NCBI RefSeq assembly: GCF_010378095.1
Contig: NZ_WNJL01000011.1
Span: 62,001 to 126,000, forward strand
Reading direction: 5' to 3'
DNA length: 64,000 nt
Origin: Acidithiobacillus ferrianus
GTDB lineage: Bacteria > Pseudomonadota > Gammaproteobacteria > Acidithiobacillales > Acidithiobacillaceae
Shown: one piece after another, positions 1 to 8,678 of the stretch
Layout: every line of letters begins with the position of its first letter
Position numbering within the stretch: position 1 is the stretch's first letter
Notes under the pieces: generated by a model
Told to the model about the DNA's origin: nothing
The model's input: only the letters and a program-made list of their open reading frames with translations
Database searches by the model: none
Program-made: the position numbers and the translations under genes

Positions 1-549
1 AGGCCGGGTATAATGGGGGCAGTCCAACAAGCCGGACCCCGAAAAGCTGTCCTCCGTCACCGAATCCGCATGGCCCAGCAGACCCGGCAACTGCCGCGCC
101 ACCGCTTCCATCAGCACCAGCGCCGGTAACTCGCCACCCGCCAGCACATAGTCGCCGATGGACCATTCCGCATCTACCGCCGCCAACACCCGTTCATCAA
201 TGCCTTCGTAGCGGCCCGCCAGCAAAATCAAGCCCGGCAGCGCGGCGAAATCCTGCACCGCCCGCTGCTGCAAGCGTTGCCCCTGGGGTGACAGGTAAAT
301 CACCGGCGCCCCCGGATTGGCCTCCCGCGCCGCTGCGATGGCGGCCAGCAAAGGCGGCGCCATCATCAGCATGCCCGGCCCGCCGCCAAAAGGGCGATCA
401 TCCACCCGCCGATAGGCGTTGTCACTGAAATCCCGCGGATCCCAGGTTTGCACCGCAATCAACCCACGGGTCAACGCGCGCCCGACAACACCCTCCTGCA
501 AATAGCTGCGGATCAGCCCCGGAAAAATGGTGACGACGTCGAAACGCAT
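1..549 (-). CDS. trmD: tRNA (guanine37-N1)-methyltransferase TrmD, C-terminus cut by window edge
   Basis: TrmD methylates G37 of tRNAs with S-adenosylmethionine and prevents +1 frameshifting. The minus-strand frame begins [10 protein letters not shown] at 549 and stays open for 183 codons to the window edge, ending in PHYTRP, a family motif. Visible family signatures are GGGPGM at about residue 55-60, LLAGRYEGID near 113 and SIGDYVLAGGE, which form the trefoil-knot SAM site. Its ATG overlaps the rimM stop by one base (TGATG), so the two are translationally coupled. The usual length is about 240-250 residues, so roughly a quarter is missing beyond position 1. Confidence 0.97.
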   Translation of the reverse strand, partial: MRFDVVTIFPGLIRSYLQEGVVGRALTRGLIAVQTWDPRDFSDNAYRRVDDRPFGGGPGMLMMAPPLLAAIAAAREANPGAPVIYLSPQGQRLQQRAVQDFAALPGLILLAGRYEGIDERVLAAVDAEWSIGDYVLAGGELPALVLMEAVARQLPGLLGHADSVTEDSFSGSGLLDCPHYTRP

Positions 550-1064
550 CACCAGTCGGCTTGCCAATCCACGACGATCCGCCCGGCGGCCAAGTCCACA
601 CCCGCAGACGCCTCGGCCGACCACGGAATGAGCAGTTCACCACCCTTGCCGTCGTCGATCACCATCACGTCATTCGCCCCGGTCTCCAGGAAAGCGGACA
701 CGGTGCCCAAAGCGACGCCTTCCTGGTTCAGGATCTGTAACCCGACCAGCGTGCTCCAGTAGAATTCTCCCGCTCCCAGCGTAGGCAGTTCAGTCTTGAG
801 CACGGCGATCTCCCGCCCAATAAGGGCACGCGCTCGCTCACGGTCATCCACCTGCGCCAGCTTGGCCACCACACCCTCGCCCTGCATACGCCCTCCCTCC
901 AGCCCCCAAGGGCGCCGCTCCGGGCCGAGATACCAAAGCGCGTAGCCGAGGATGGCGTCACGCTCCTCGGTAAAGGAAAACACCTTCACCATACCGCGCA
1001 CGCCATAGATGCCGGAGACCCGCCCCAGCACCACCCACTCCCCGGGGTCAGGCGCCGGCAACAC
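549..1064 (-). CDS. rimM: ribosome maturation factor RimM
   Basis: RimM binds ribosomal protein S19 and assists 30S head maturation. The 171-residue product has the N-terminal RimM barrel ([18 protein letters not shown], about residues 14-31) followed by a PRC-barrel half starting near [10 protein letters not shown]. The ATG at 1064 lies 17 bases inside the 3' end of rpsP, giving the conserved rpsP-rimM-trmD order with overlaps at both ends. Length is normal for the family. Confidence 0.96.
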   Translation of the reverse strand: MLPAPDPGEWVVLGRVSGIYGVRGMVKVFSFTEERDAILGYALWYLGPERRPWGLEGGRMQGEGVVAKLAQVDDRERARALIGREIAVLKTELPTLGAGEFYWSTLVGLQILNQEGVALGTVSAFLETGANDVMVIDDGKGGELLIPWSAEASAGVDLAAGRIVVDWQADW

Positions 1065-1308
1065 CTGTCTTGCCCACGCCTTCTTTCTTCAAAAAGGCGG
1101 CAACGGTATCGGATGGCCGGGCACCCTGGCTCAGCCAGTAAGCGGCGCGCTCCTTGTCGATCCGTAACTCGGCCAACGCGCCAATGGGATTGTAAAATCC
1201 CAGCCGCTCAATAAAGCGACCATCCCGACGGCTACGGCTATCGGCCACGACAATATGATAGAAAGGCCGCTTCTTGGCGCCGCCCCGGGCCATACGAATG
1301 ACTACCAT
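1048..1308 (-). CDS. rpsP: 30S ribosomal protein S16
   Basis: Small-subunit ribosomal protein bS16 of 86 residues. The N-terminus [20 protein letters not shown] and the following [19 protein letters not shown] segment are diagnostic of the family. A strong ribosome binding site, AAGGAG, sits seven bases before the ATG. It is the first gene of the rpsP-rimM-trmD run and follows ffh by about 70 bases, the arrangement common in proteobacteria. Confidence 0.98.
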   Translation of the reverse strand: MVVIRMARGGAKKRPFYHIVVADSRSRRDGRFIERLGFYNPIGALAELRIDKERAAYWLSQGARPSDTVAAFLKKEGVGKTGVAGA

Positions 1309-1378
1309 GTGTTCTCCTTGACCATGATGCTCTCCCGCCGCGCGGAAGAAAGGCGCGTATCGTAACTAAAAACAAGCG

Positions 1379-2755
1379 CTAACGGAAGGGTAAACCACCC
1401 TTCAACATCGATTTGGGATTCATCCCCAGTAAACGGCTGAGCCCTCGCCCCCCCTTACCCATTTTTTTGAACATTTTTTGCATCTGCTCGAATTGCTTGA
1501 GCAGGCGGTTCACCTCGGTGACGGTCGTCCCGGAGCCCGCCGCAATCCGCCGCCGTCGCGAGGCTTTGATGATGTCGGGGTGGCGCCGTTCGCCCGGCGT
1601 CATGGAGTTGATGATGGCCTCCAGGCGGCGCATCGGCCTGCCGTCCTGCATGGCGTTCTGCGCCTCTGCGGGCAGTTCGCCCATACCCGGCAGCTTATCC
1701 ATGATGCTGGCCATACCACCCATGCGCTCCAGCTGGCGCAACTGCGCACGAAAGTCTTCCAGATCGAAGCCCTTGCCGCTGCGCAGCTTGTCGGTCATTT
1801 TCCGGGCCTGCTCTTCGTCCACATCCTGTTGGACCTGTTCCACCAGACTCACGATGTCGCCCATGCCCAGAATGCGCGAAGCCATGCGATCTGGGTAGAA
1901 AGGTTCCAGGCCCTTGCGAATTTTCTCACCGATACCGATGAACTTGATGGGTTTACCCGTAACGGCCCGCACCGACAGGGCCGCGCCGCCGCGGGCATCA
2001 CCATCCGCTTTGGTGAGGATCACGCCGGTCAGCGGCAGGGCGTCGTTAAAGGCCTTGGCGGTATTCACCGCGTCCTGACCGGTCATGGCGTCGACCACAA
2101 AAAGCAGTTCCACCGGTTGGGTCGCCGCGGTCAGGGCCTGCGCTTCGGCCATCATCTCGCCGTCCACATGCAAACGTCCCGCCGTGTCGACGATCAGCAC
2201 GTCGTAGACACCACGCTGCGCCGCCGCCACCGCGTCCTGGGCGATGCGCACCGGCTGTTGATCGGTGCCGGAGGGGAATACGTCCACCGCAATGTCTTTA
2301 CCGAGGTGCGCCAACTGCTCCATGGCGGCAGGGCGATAGACGTCGGTACTGACCATCAGGACGCGCTTCTTTTCTTTGTCCTTGAGCCACAGGGCGAGCT
2401 TGGCACTGGTGGTGGTCTTACCCGATCCCTGTAAACCCGCGAGCAGGATGACCGCCGGGGGACGGGCACTGAGATCGAGACGATCATTCCGCGCACCCAT
2501 CAGTTGCACCAGTTCGTCATGGACGATCTTGACGAAGACCTGCCCCGGTGTGAGGCTCTTGACCACGGCTTCGCCCATGGCCTGCTCGCGCACGTTCTGG
2601 ATGAAATCCTTGACCACCGGCAAGGCCACATCGGCCTCCAACAGCGCCAGCCGCACGTCGCGCAGGGCGTCGCGGATATTGTCCTCACTCAGCCGCCCCT
2701 GGCCGCGCAGATTCTTGAAGGTCTGAGTAAGTTTCTGGGTCAGATTGTCAAACAT
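1379..2755 (-). CDS. ffh: signal recognition particle protein Ffh
   Basis: Ffh is the GTPase that binds 4.5S RNA and signal sequences and docks with FtsY for co-translational membrane targeting. The 458-residue product has an N domain, a G domain with the P loop GLQGSGKTT (residues 107-115), DTAGR and TKADGDARGG, and a methionine-rich M domain with the RNA-binding SRRRRIAAGSGT segment and a GM-rich tail. An in-frame upstream ATG exists at 2812, but the start at 2755 (MFDNLTQKL) matches the family and has a GGGGAGGGG ribosome binding site. Its receptor gene ftsY lies at the other end of this window. Confidence 0.97.
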   Translation of the reverse strand: MFDNLTQKLTQTFKNLRGQGRLSEDNIRDALRDVRLALLEADVALPVVKDFIQNVREQAMGEAVVKSLTPGQVFVKIVHDELVQLMGARNDRLDLSARPPAVILLAGLQGSGKTTTSAKLALWLKDKEKKRVLMVSTDVYRPAAMEQLAHLGKDIAVDVFPSGTDQQPVRIAQDAVAAAQRGVYDVLIVDTAGRLHVDGEMMAEAQALTAATQPVELLFVVDAMTGQDAVNTAKAFNDALPLTGVILTKADGDARGGAALSVRAVTGKPIKFIGIGEKIRKGLEPFYPDRMASRILGMGDIVSLVEQVQQDVDEEQARKMTDKLRSGKGFDLEDFRAQLRQLERMGGMASIMDKLPGMGELPAEAQNAMQDGRPMRRLEAIINSMTPGERRHPDIIKASRRRRIAAGSGTTVTEVNRLLKQFEQMQKMFKKMGKGGRGLSRLLGMNPKSMLKGGLPFR

Positions 2756-2821
2756 GGGTCCCCTCCCCTTCGTGTAGGGGTGGATTTTGGACCGTACGGA
2801 ACGATCGCGCAATGTGTGACA

Positions 2822-3526
2822 TCACGCCTCCTGCCGCACGGGTGGATTATTGAGTTGATGCCTGCGCTGCCGCCAGTCGGGCATGAATCGATCCATCAGC
2901 GCCTTGAAACGGTGGTTATGGGAAGGCTCCAGCAGGTGGGTCATTTCATGGACCAACACGTATTCCAGACAGCTGGGCGGCCTTTTGGCCAGTTCGGTGT
3001 TGAGGCGGATGTCATGGCTGCGGGGATTGCAGCTCCCCCAGCGGGTCTTCATCTGCCGCACGAGCAGACACCCCACCCGCACCCCCATCATCGGCGCCCA
3101 TGCTGCGATGAGGGGAGGCACGGCCTGACGCACCTGCTGTCGATACCACGCATCCAACAACGCGCGGCGGCGTTCATGGCGACTACCCGGACGCAGTTGC
3201 AGCAGCAACCGGTTGTGCTGTAACTCCACCAGTGGCGGGGCATCGTGCTCCCGCACTGCCAGCGGATAGCATTGCCCCCAGACAAAGTGACTCTCGTGAT
3301 CCAGATAGGCATGGAGCATGGTGCGCTCCTGACTGCGGAGCCTGCGTTGCACCCGCCGGATCCATTCCAGTTTGCTCATGGCGAAGGCGCGAACCGTGTC
3401 CATGTCTATGCGTCGCGGTGCAGAAATGCGCACATGGCCGTCCGGCGGATGCACGCTCAGACGAACCTGCTGGATATCCTTGAACCGCACCTCCACCGGA
3501 ATGTCCCCCAGAAGGAAGCGTGTCAA
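2822..3526 (-). CDS. YgjP/DUF45-type M48-like metallopeptidase
   Basis: A 234-residue protein of the YgjP (DUF45, WLM-like) family, predicted zinc-dependent peptidases of poorly known function. Family features are RWGSC at about residue 162-166 and the zinc site HEMTH at 193-197, followed by further histidines at 203 and 205 in PSHNHRF. There is no signal peptide, so it should be cytoplasmic. Its ATG overlaps the tadC stop by four bases, so it is the third gene of a tadB-tadC-ygjP operon. Whether it has any link with pilus assembly is unknown. Confidence 0.88.
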   Translation of the reverse strand: MTRFLLGDIPVEVRFKDIQQVRLSVHPPDGHVRISAPRRIDMDTVRAFAMSKLEWIRRVQRRLRSQERTMLHAYLDHESHFVWGQCYPLAVREHDAPPLVELQHNRLLLQLRPGSRHERRRALLDAWYRQQVRQAVPPLIAAWAPMMGVRVGCLLVRQMKTRWGSCNPRSHDIRLNTELAKRPPSCLEYVLVHEMTHLLEPSHNHRFKALMDRFMPDWRQRRHQLNNPPVRQEA

Positions 3527-4404
3527 AACCCACCTTCCTGGAGAAACTTCACGTAAATGACAAAAGCCAGCATCAGAAAGGTGACGGGGAAGATGAAGAT
3601 GATCAACGGGGCCAGCAATTTGACCGGCGACTCCAGCGCCAGCTTTTCAGCACGCAGAAAACGTTCTTCACGCCGTTGTTCCGCTTGCGCCCGCAATACC
3701 GGCCCTAGATCACCGCCCCGCTCTTCCGACTGGATCAAGGCGCTGACCAGGCTCCGCATCTCCGGCAACGGAACCCGCTCCCCAACGCGCCGAAAAATAT
3801 CCGCCTTTGGCGTCCCTGAACGCAATTCGCTGATCATAATGCTCAACTCGCTCCGCAAAGGGCCGGGCGGTCCCTTCTCCACCGCCACCTGCATAGCGCT
3901 CATCAAATTCAGTCCGCCCTCGATCATCAAGGTGATAAAGTCCAGATAAACCGGTAGTTCCTTGAGAATAAGCCGTCCCCGTCGCCTGGCCTGCTCGACC
4001 AGCCACCGGTCGGGATAAAAACTGCCCATCAACATGGCCAGCAGGCTCAGCCAGATATTAAACAGTCCAAATGCCATATGGAACAACAAGACAACGACCA
4101 GAGGGGCCAGGACACCGATGACCCTGAGCGCCATAAACTCTCTGGCACTGAGCAGATAATGGACACCCGCTTTTTGTAATCGCTGGTGGCTTCGCCGGAG
4201 GAAACGATCCGGGATAAAGACGACCAAAGTGGATCGAATGAATTGCACCAGGGGCCAGAGCAGGCGTAAGCCCTTGGGCAAGGGGTCCATGTAATCCCGC
4301 GGCGACGGCTCGATCTGCCGTGTCAGCATACCCAGCCCGTACACGAAAAATCCGATGGAAACCCCGGAGACGAATGCCGACAACACGATCCATGGCGTAC
4401 TCAT
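3523..4404 (-). CDS. tadC: type II secretion F-domain protein, TadC-like
   Basis: A 293-residue inner-membrane protein with one F domain (about residues 150-265; the region with LPVYLDFITLMIEGGLNL is typical of TadC). Membrane segments are visible near residues 5-27, 95-130 and 268-290. In tight-adherence (Flp) pilus machines, TadB and TadC form the membrane platform for the ATPase TadA. It overlaps tadB upstream and ygjP downstream by four bases each. No tadA, rcpA, flp or tadD genes are visible in this window. Confidence 0.88.
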   Translation of the reverse strand: MSTPWIVLSAFVSGVSIGFFVYGLGMLTRQIEPSPRDYMDPLPKGLRLLWPLVQFIRSTLVVFIPDRFLRRSHQRLQKAGVHYLLSAREFMALRVIGVLAPLVVVLLFHMAFGLFNIWLSLLAMLMGSFYPDRWLVEQARRRGRLILKELPVYLDFITLMIEGGLNLMSAMQVAVEKGPPGPLRSELSIMISELRSGTPKADIFRRVGERVPLPEMRSLVSALIQSEERGGDLGPVLRAQAEQRREERFLRAEKLALESPVKLLAPLIIFIFPVTFLMLAFVIYVKFLQEGGF

Positions 4405-5252
4405 ACTTCGATGCTCACGATTTTACGAATCCAGAAATAGCCGAGCACCTCAAACAGTGTGGCGATAGCGAGCACCGCCCAGCCACGCATCGTGTTAAAC
4501 AGCGCACCCACGGCCTGCGGCTCGATGTGCAAGAGCGCAAAGACAATCAGCACCGGCAAGGCGGTCATCACCATACCCTGCAAGCGGCCTTGCGAGGTCA
4601 ATGCGCTGATTTTCTGCTCCATCATCAAGCGTTTGCGCGTGGTGTCCCCCAGTCGCGCCACCGTGTCGGCAAGATTCCCCCCCACCTCCCGGCTGATGCG
4701 CAGAGCCGAAGACAGCAATCGCACGTCCTGCGATGGCACCCGTTGCGCCAGATGATCTATGGCGTCTTCGAAGGCAACCCCCAAGCGCTGCTCCCGCACG
4801 ATCAGCGTGAGCTCCTGGCTGATGGGCGGACTCAGATCGCGGGAGAGCCCCTCCAGGGTCTGCTGTACATTGGCGCCGCCGCGTAAACCGCTGGCCAGCA
4901 TCATGAGGGCATCCGGCAATTGGGCATGCAGGCGATCCAAGCGCCGCGCCTGCAACCCGCGCAGCACAAAACGAGGTAATCCGCCCATGACGACGGCCGT
5001 CATAACCGCCAACACCGGCGCGTCCAGCATCAACCAGACCATGATCGGCAAAACCAGCACCACCGCCATATTCAGTTTCCACAACAGATCAGAGTCCGCG
5101 AAGATGAACAACTCCGACAGCTTGACCCGCCCGTCGCGGGTAAAGGCCGTTCGCCCCATCGTCAGGATCCGCCGGATGGCCAGCAAGGCCACAAAAACAA
5201 ACCCGACCACCGCAGCGAACACCAGAATACCCACTACATTATGGCCTACCAT
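4401..5252 (-). CDS. tadB: type II secretion F-domain protein, TadB-like
   Basis: The second F-domain platform protein of a Tad/Flp pilus system, 283 residues. The central F domain carries PDALMMLASGLRGGANVQQ and SREVGGNLADT. Transmembrane segments occur at about residues 5-22, 70-105 and near the C-terminus. The frame is open upstream to 5405, but the ATG at 5252 has a clear GGAGGAGCGG ribosome binding site and a normal TadB-like N-terminus, so it is preferred. It heads the tadB-tadC-ygjP operon. Confidence 0.88.
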   Translation of the reverse strand: MVGHNVVGILVFAAVVGFVFVALLAIRRILTMGRTAFTRDGRVKLSELFIFADSDLLWKLNMAVVLVLPIMVWLMLDAPVLAVMTAVVMGGLPRFVLRGLQARRLDRLHAQLPDALMMLASGLRGGANVQQTLEGLSRDLSPPISQELTLIVREQRLGVAFEDAIDHLAQRVPSQDVRLLSSALRISREVGGNLADTVARLGDTTRKRLMMEQKISALTSQGRLQGMVMTALPVLIVFALLHIEPQAVGALFNTMRGWAVLAIATLFEVLGYFWIRKIVSIEV

Positions 5253-5809
5253 CCGCTCCTCCCACCCATTTTCTGGACCGATTATTTGGTTCACCACGAA
5301 ATCACATTGGTGCTCCGTATGTTGCGCCACACGCCGCGCGCCTCTCCGGACACTAATGCGCCGTACTATTAAAACACAACCCCCGGATCGGAAATAGATA
5401 TTCAATAATCACACACCGAGAATTTCATCACATTGTGTTTATACCTAATTTTTTCATCAATCAATCCAACAAAGGAAATTTAAATATAAGCAATTACAGC
5501 GAATAGTATCGCCCCATAAGCACCACTTTCTCCTGTTGCCCATTCCATGTCTTTTCACCGGCCTTCCGATGACGACAGGGATGACCTGAGCCGCGTTATT
5601 GGAAAAGAGCATTATTGACTCGTCCTTATCCTCATGATATTCTGCCTGGGGCAAGGGGATTCTATAAAAAATATCGTTTAATCGTTTGTAGTTCTACTTG
5701 GCGGTTTTTAACACGGAACTTCATGCAGGACTTGATCAGCACTCATACGCAACCATGACCGTCACTTCACGTTGCAGATCCCGCCCAGTCGATCTATCCT
5801 CACCAGGCT
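5253..5809. other. AT-rich 557-base spacer, no convincing gene
   Basis: This gap separates minus-strand tadB from the plus-strand start of the biosynthetic cluster. It is visibly richer in A and T than the flanking genes, for example the stretches around 5405-5500 and 5660-5720. Only short unrecognisable frames occur. It must carry the tadB promoter and the promoter for the acyltransferase at 5810, but no confident -35/-10 pair could be picked. Confidence 0.6.
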
Positions 5810-6589
5810 ATGAGGATTATTAAAAAAATACGGCTCGCGCGAGAATACCTGATATTCTACAATGGGCTGGCGCTATTGGCGAGCCTCAGTCTTCTGTGGT
5901 CCATCTTTGCACTGCCCATGAACATCCTGCTGCCCAAAAAATGGAAAAAACCCACCGGGCGCCTGGTCATCTCTTTTGGTTTCAGACTGTATCTACGGAT
6001 CTTGTCCTTGACCGGCGCTTGCCATTTCGACATAGGCGCGCTGGATGCGCTCCGCAATGAGCCGCCCATGATCATTGCACCCAATCATCCCTCACTACTC
6101 GACGCGCTCATGGTACTTTCTCGAATGCCTTATTTGGCATGCGTCATGAAGGCGGAGCTGGTAAATAATCTTTTTTTTGGTGCGGGTGCCCGCTTAGCCT
6201 GTTACATACGGAATGACTCCTTACGGCACATGCTGCAGCGGGCGATCGATGAACTGCGCGGCGGCAGTCATTTACTCTTTTTCCCCGAAGGGACACGCAG
6301 TGACCGTTTCCCCATCGGCACCATACGCGGCAGCGTCGGTTTGATCGCTCAGCAGGCCAATGTTCCCGTCCAAACCATATTGATCACGGCAGACTCTGAT
6401 TTCCTGGGCAAAAGATGGCCCTTCTTCCGCAAACCGGGCATGCCCATCCACTACCGTATTGAGATTGGACGCCGATTTAACCCGCCCTCCGACGCGCACC
6501 AATTTATGGCGGATCTGGAAGCCTATTTTCAAGCCGCGCTGGCAAAACCGCCGCTGCCGTCCAAGCGGTCTTCGGGATCCGGTTCGTGA
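5810..6589 (+). CDS. PlsC-like lysophospholipid acyltransferase of the APE-like cluster
   Basis: A 259-residue membrane-associated acyltransferase of the PlsC/LPLAT superfamily. It has the catalytic HX4D box in NHPSLLD (H93, D98) and the FPEGTRS acceptor-binding box near residue 160. A hydrophobic segment spans about residues 20-42. Such acyltransferases are common in aryl-polyene clusters, where they may attach the polyene acyl chain to a lipid carrier. It is the first of two plus-strand genes and its stop overlaps the next start (GTGA), so the two are coupled. Confidence 0.85.
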   Translation: MRIIKKIRLAREYLIFYNGLALLASLSLLWSIFALPMNILLPKKWKKPTGRLVISFGFRLYLRILSLTGACHFDIGALDALRNEPPMIIAPNHPSLLDALMVLSRMPYLACVMKAELVNNLFFGAGARLACYIRNDSLRHMLQRAIDELRGGSHLLFFPEGTRSDRFPIGTIRGSVGLIAQQANVPVQTILITADSDFLGKRWPFFRKPGMPIHYRIEIGRRFNPPSDAHQFMADLEAYFQAALAKPPLPSKRSSGSGS

Positions 6590-7359
6590 CGGAGCGGCCT
6601 TCTGACACCCACTTGTTGCTCATCCCGAGCTACAACCCCGGACCCAAGGTATATGAAACCGTCCTTGCGGCGCGTCTCCACTGGAATCCCGTATGGGTGG
6701 TTGTGGATGGGAGCACGGACGGGACCGCGGAAGGACTTCAGGCGTTGGCGCAAGGGGATAAGGGATTGCGTATCCTCCAGATCTCCCGGAACCGCGGCAA
6801 GGGCGCCGCCATTCGTCTGGGTCTGGAACAGGCCCATTTGGCGGGCTACACCCATGTGTTGACCATGGATTCCGACGGTCAACATCCCGCCGAGGAGATT
6901 CCCTCCTTCATGGCGACGTCCATGCGGAATCCCGGCGCCATGATCCTCGGCGTGCCGGTTTTCGATATCGGCGCCCCCCCTCTCCGCGTGCAGGGCCGGA
7001 AGATCTCTAACTGGTGGGCGAATCTCGAAACCCTGGGCGGCGGTATCGGCGACTCCCTGTTCGGGTTTCGCGTCTACCCTATAGCCCCTCTGCGGCAGCT
7101 CATGCGCACACACCGCTGGATGCGACGTTTCGACTTCGATCCAGAGGCGGTTGTACGCATGTCCTGGATGGGTATAGACCTTATCAATGTGCCGGCATCC
7201 GTGCGTTATTTCCAGACCACCGAGGGGGGCGTCTCCCACTTCCACTATCTGCGCGACAACCTCTTGCTGACTTGGATGCACATCCGTCTTTTTTTCGGCT
7301 TCGTCGGACGCCTTCCCTTATTGGTACGCCGCCGGCACCGACATCGACCCATACGCTGA
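6586..7359 (+). CDS. family 2 glycosyltransferase of the APE-like cluster
   Basis: A 257-residue GT2 enzyme of the dolichyl-phosphate-mannose-synthase-like type. The nucleotide-sugar site is visible: IPSYNPG near residue 13, VVVDGSTDGT near 38 and MDSDGQHP near 96. The start is GTG at 6586, overlapping the stop of the acyltransferase. In some APE clusters a GT2 domain is fused to an acyltransferase, so the coupled acyltransferase-GT2 pair here probably glycosylates or lipidates the polyene product (inference). The gene ends seven bases from the convergent antiporter gene. Confidence 0.85.
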   Translation: MTERPSDTHLLLIPSYNPGPKVYETVLAARLHWNPVWVVVDGSTDGTAEGLQALAQGDKGLRILQISRNRGKGAAIRLGLEQAHLAGYTHVLTMDSDGQHPAEEIPSFMATSMRNPGAMILGVPVFDIGAPPLRVQGRKISNWWANLETLGGGIGDSLFGFRVYPIAPLRQLMRTHRWMRRFDFDPEAVVRMSWMGIDLINVPASVRYFQTTEGGVSHFHYLRDNLLLTWMHIRLFFGFVGRLPLLVRRRHRHRPIR

Positions 7360-7366
7360 CGCGCGT

Positions 7367-8662
7367 TCAGCATTCTGACGGAGAAGCCCTCTTCTCACTA
7401 TGCATACGGTTGCGCGGTAACCAGATACGCAGCAGCGGTGTCGTGATTACAGTACTTACAACGGCCATGATCACGAGCATGGTGAAAATGTGCTCCGATA
7501 TGGCCCCCATATCATAGCCCACATTGATGACGATAAGCTCCATGAGGGCTCGGGTATTCATCATGATCCCTATGATTTTTCCTTCCTGATGATTCAAACC
7601 GGCAATCCGCGCCGCGGCATATGCGCCAACAAATTTGGCCACAGTCGCCGATACCAGTATAAGGCCACACCACATCCACAGAACCGCTCCGTCCAACCCG
7701 GCGATATCGGTTCTCAACCCTGTATATGTAAAGAATATTGGTAAAAAGAAAACCAGCACGAAAGGGGCAACATGTTCTTGCCATATTTTGACGAAAGCGC
7801 GTTCATCATGCAGGATCGCCCCCATGACAAACCCACCAAATATTGTAAATATCCCCAGCAAGGACGTAATCATCCCAGAGACGAATATGCTGACCAGGAT
7901 ACCCCCGAGCAGAGTGGGGGACATTTCCGGCCCGGCATTAAAATAACGCATCACCGATTTCGTCAGTGGGCGAACGACGAGCAGCCACACCAGGACAAAC
8001 AGCAACACCAGCAACACGTTCACCAAAAATGTCGACCACTGGAAGCGTGCAAGCGTCAGGGCCGTCACTACCGCGAGCAGCAACCAGCCCACCACATCAT
8101 TCATTGCCGCCGCACTGATGGCGATGACACCCAGCCGCGACCTCGTCATGCCCAATTCCATCATGATCCGGCCAAGTACGGGTACGGCAGTAATAGAAAA
8201 TGCCGTGGCGACAAACAATGCCGAAGTCCACCGATCCGCCAATGGAGAAAGTAGTGGCGCCCCCATGAATCCGACCCCAAGTCCTGTCACGAATGGTAGT
8301 GCCAAGCTGGCCGCCGCGATCCATAGCACGGCCCTACGGTTTGTGCTTTCTTTGAGGTGAGAAAAGTCGAACTCCAGACCTACCTGGAACATCAGTAGAA
8401 TCAAACCCAGCTGGGAGAGGATATCCAAGGATCCCGATGGAATCGAGTAAAATACCCAGTGAAATGGCACGGGCATGGCCAGGCCGAATAATGAGGGACC
8501 CAACAAAATTCCCGCGATGATTTCTCCGACAACCGCGGCTTGACCGACTCTGGCGGCGATGTGGCCTGCAACGCGCGCGGCCAGAATGATAACGCACAAC
8601 TGCGCCAGCGTAAAAAATATCACACGTTCAGACGGTTGGCCGGAAAATCCTATCATACTCAT
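7367..8662 (-). CDS. Kef/NapA-type cation:proton antiporter (CPA2)
   Basis: An integral membrane antiporter of about 431 residues with 11-13 hydrophobic segments and family signatures such as GEIIAGILLGPSLFG and MVGxEF-like FQVGLEFDFSHL. There is no C-terminal TrkA-N domain. The start is uncertain: ATG codons occur at 8695 (inside fabG), 8662 and 8656, none with a strong ribosome binding site. It lies directly downstream of the cluster ketoreductase on the same strand and is probably co-transcribed with it. Antiporters are not a standard part of aryl-polyene clusters. Confidence 0.85.
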   Translation of the reverse strand: MSMIGFSGQPSERVIFFTLAQLCVIILAARVAGHIAARVGQAAVVGEIIAGILLGPSLFGLAMPVPFHWVFYSIPSGSLDILSQLGLILLMFQVGLEFDFSHLKESTNRRAVLWIAAASLALPFVTGLGVGFMGAPLLSPLADRWTSALFVATAFSITAVPVLGRIMMELGMTRSRLGVIAISAAAMNDVVGWLLLAVVTALTLARFQWSTFLVNVLLVLLFVLVWLLVVRPLTKSVMRYFNAGPEMSPTLLGGILVSIFVSGMITSLLGIFTIFGGFVMGAILHDERAFVKIWQEHVAPFVLVFFLPIFFTYTGLRTDIAGLDGAVLWMWCGLILVSATVAKFVGAYAAARIAGLNHQEGKIIGIMMNTRALMELIVINVGYDMGAISEHIFTMLVIMAVVSTVITTPLLRIWLPRNRMHSEKRASPSEC

Positions 8663-8678
8663 AGGGGTGCGCGGATCG

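Noticed and set aside
1478-2434. 318-codon open frame on the plus strand opposite ffh
   Set aside because: It is the antisense of a certain ffh gene, has no recognisable motifs and is an expected by-product of high-GC codon usage.
5457-5654. 65-codon minus-strand frame in the AT-rich spacer
   Set aside because: No ribosome binding site, cysteine/tryptophan-rich random composition and no family resemblance.
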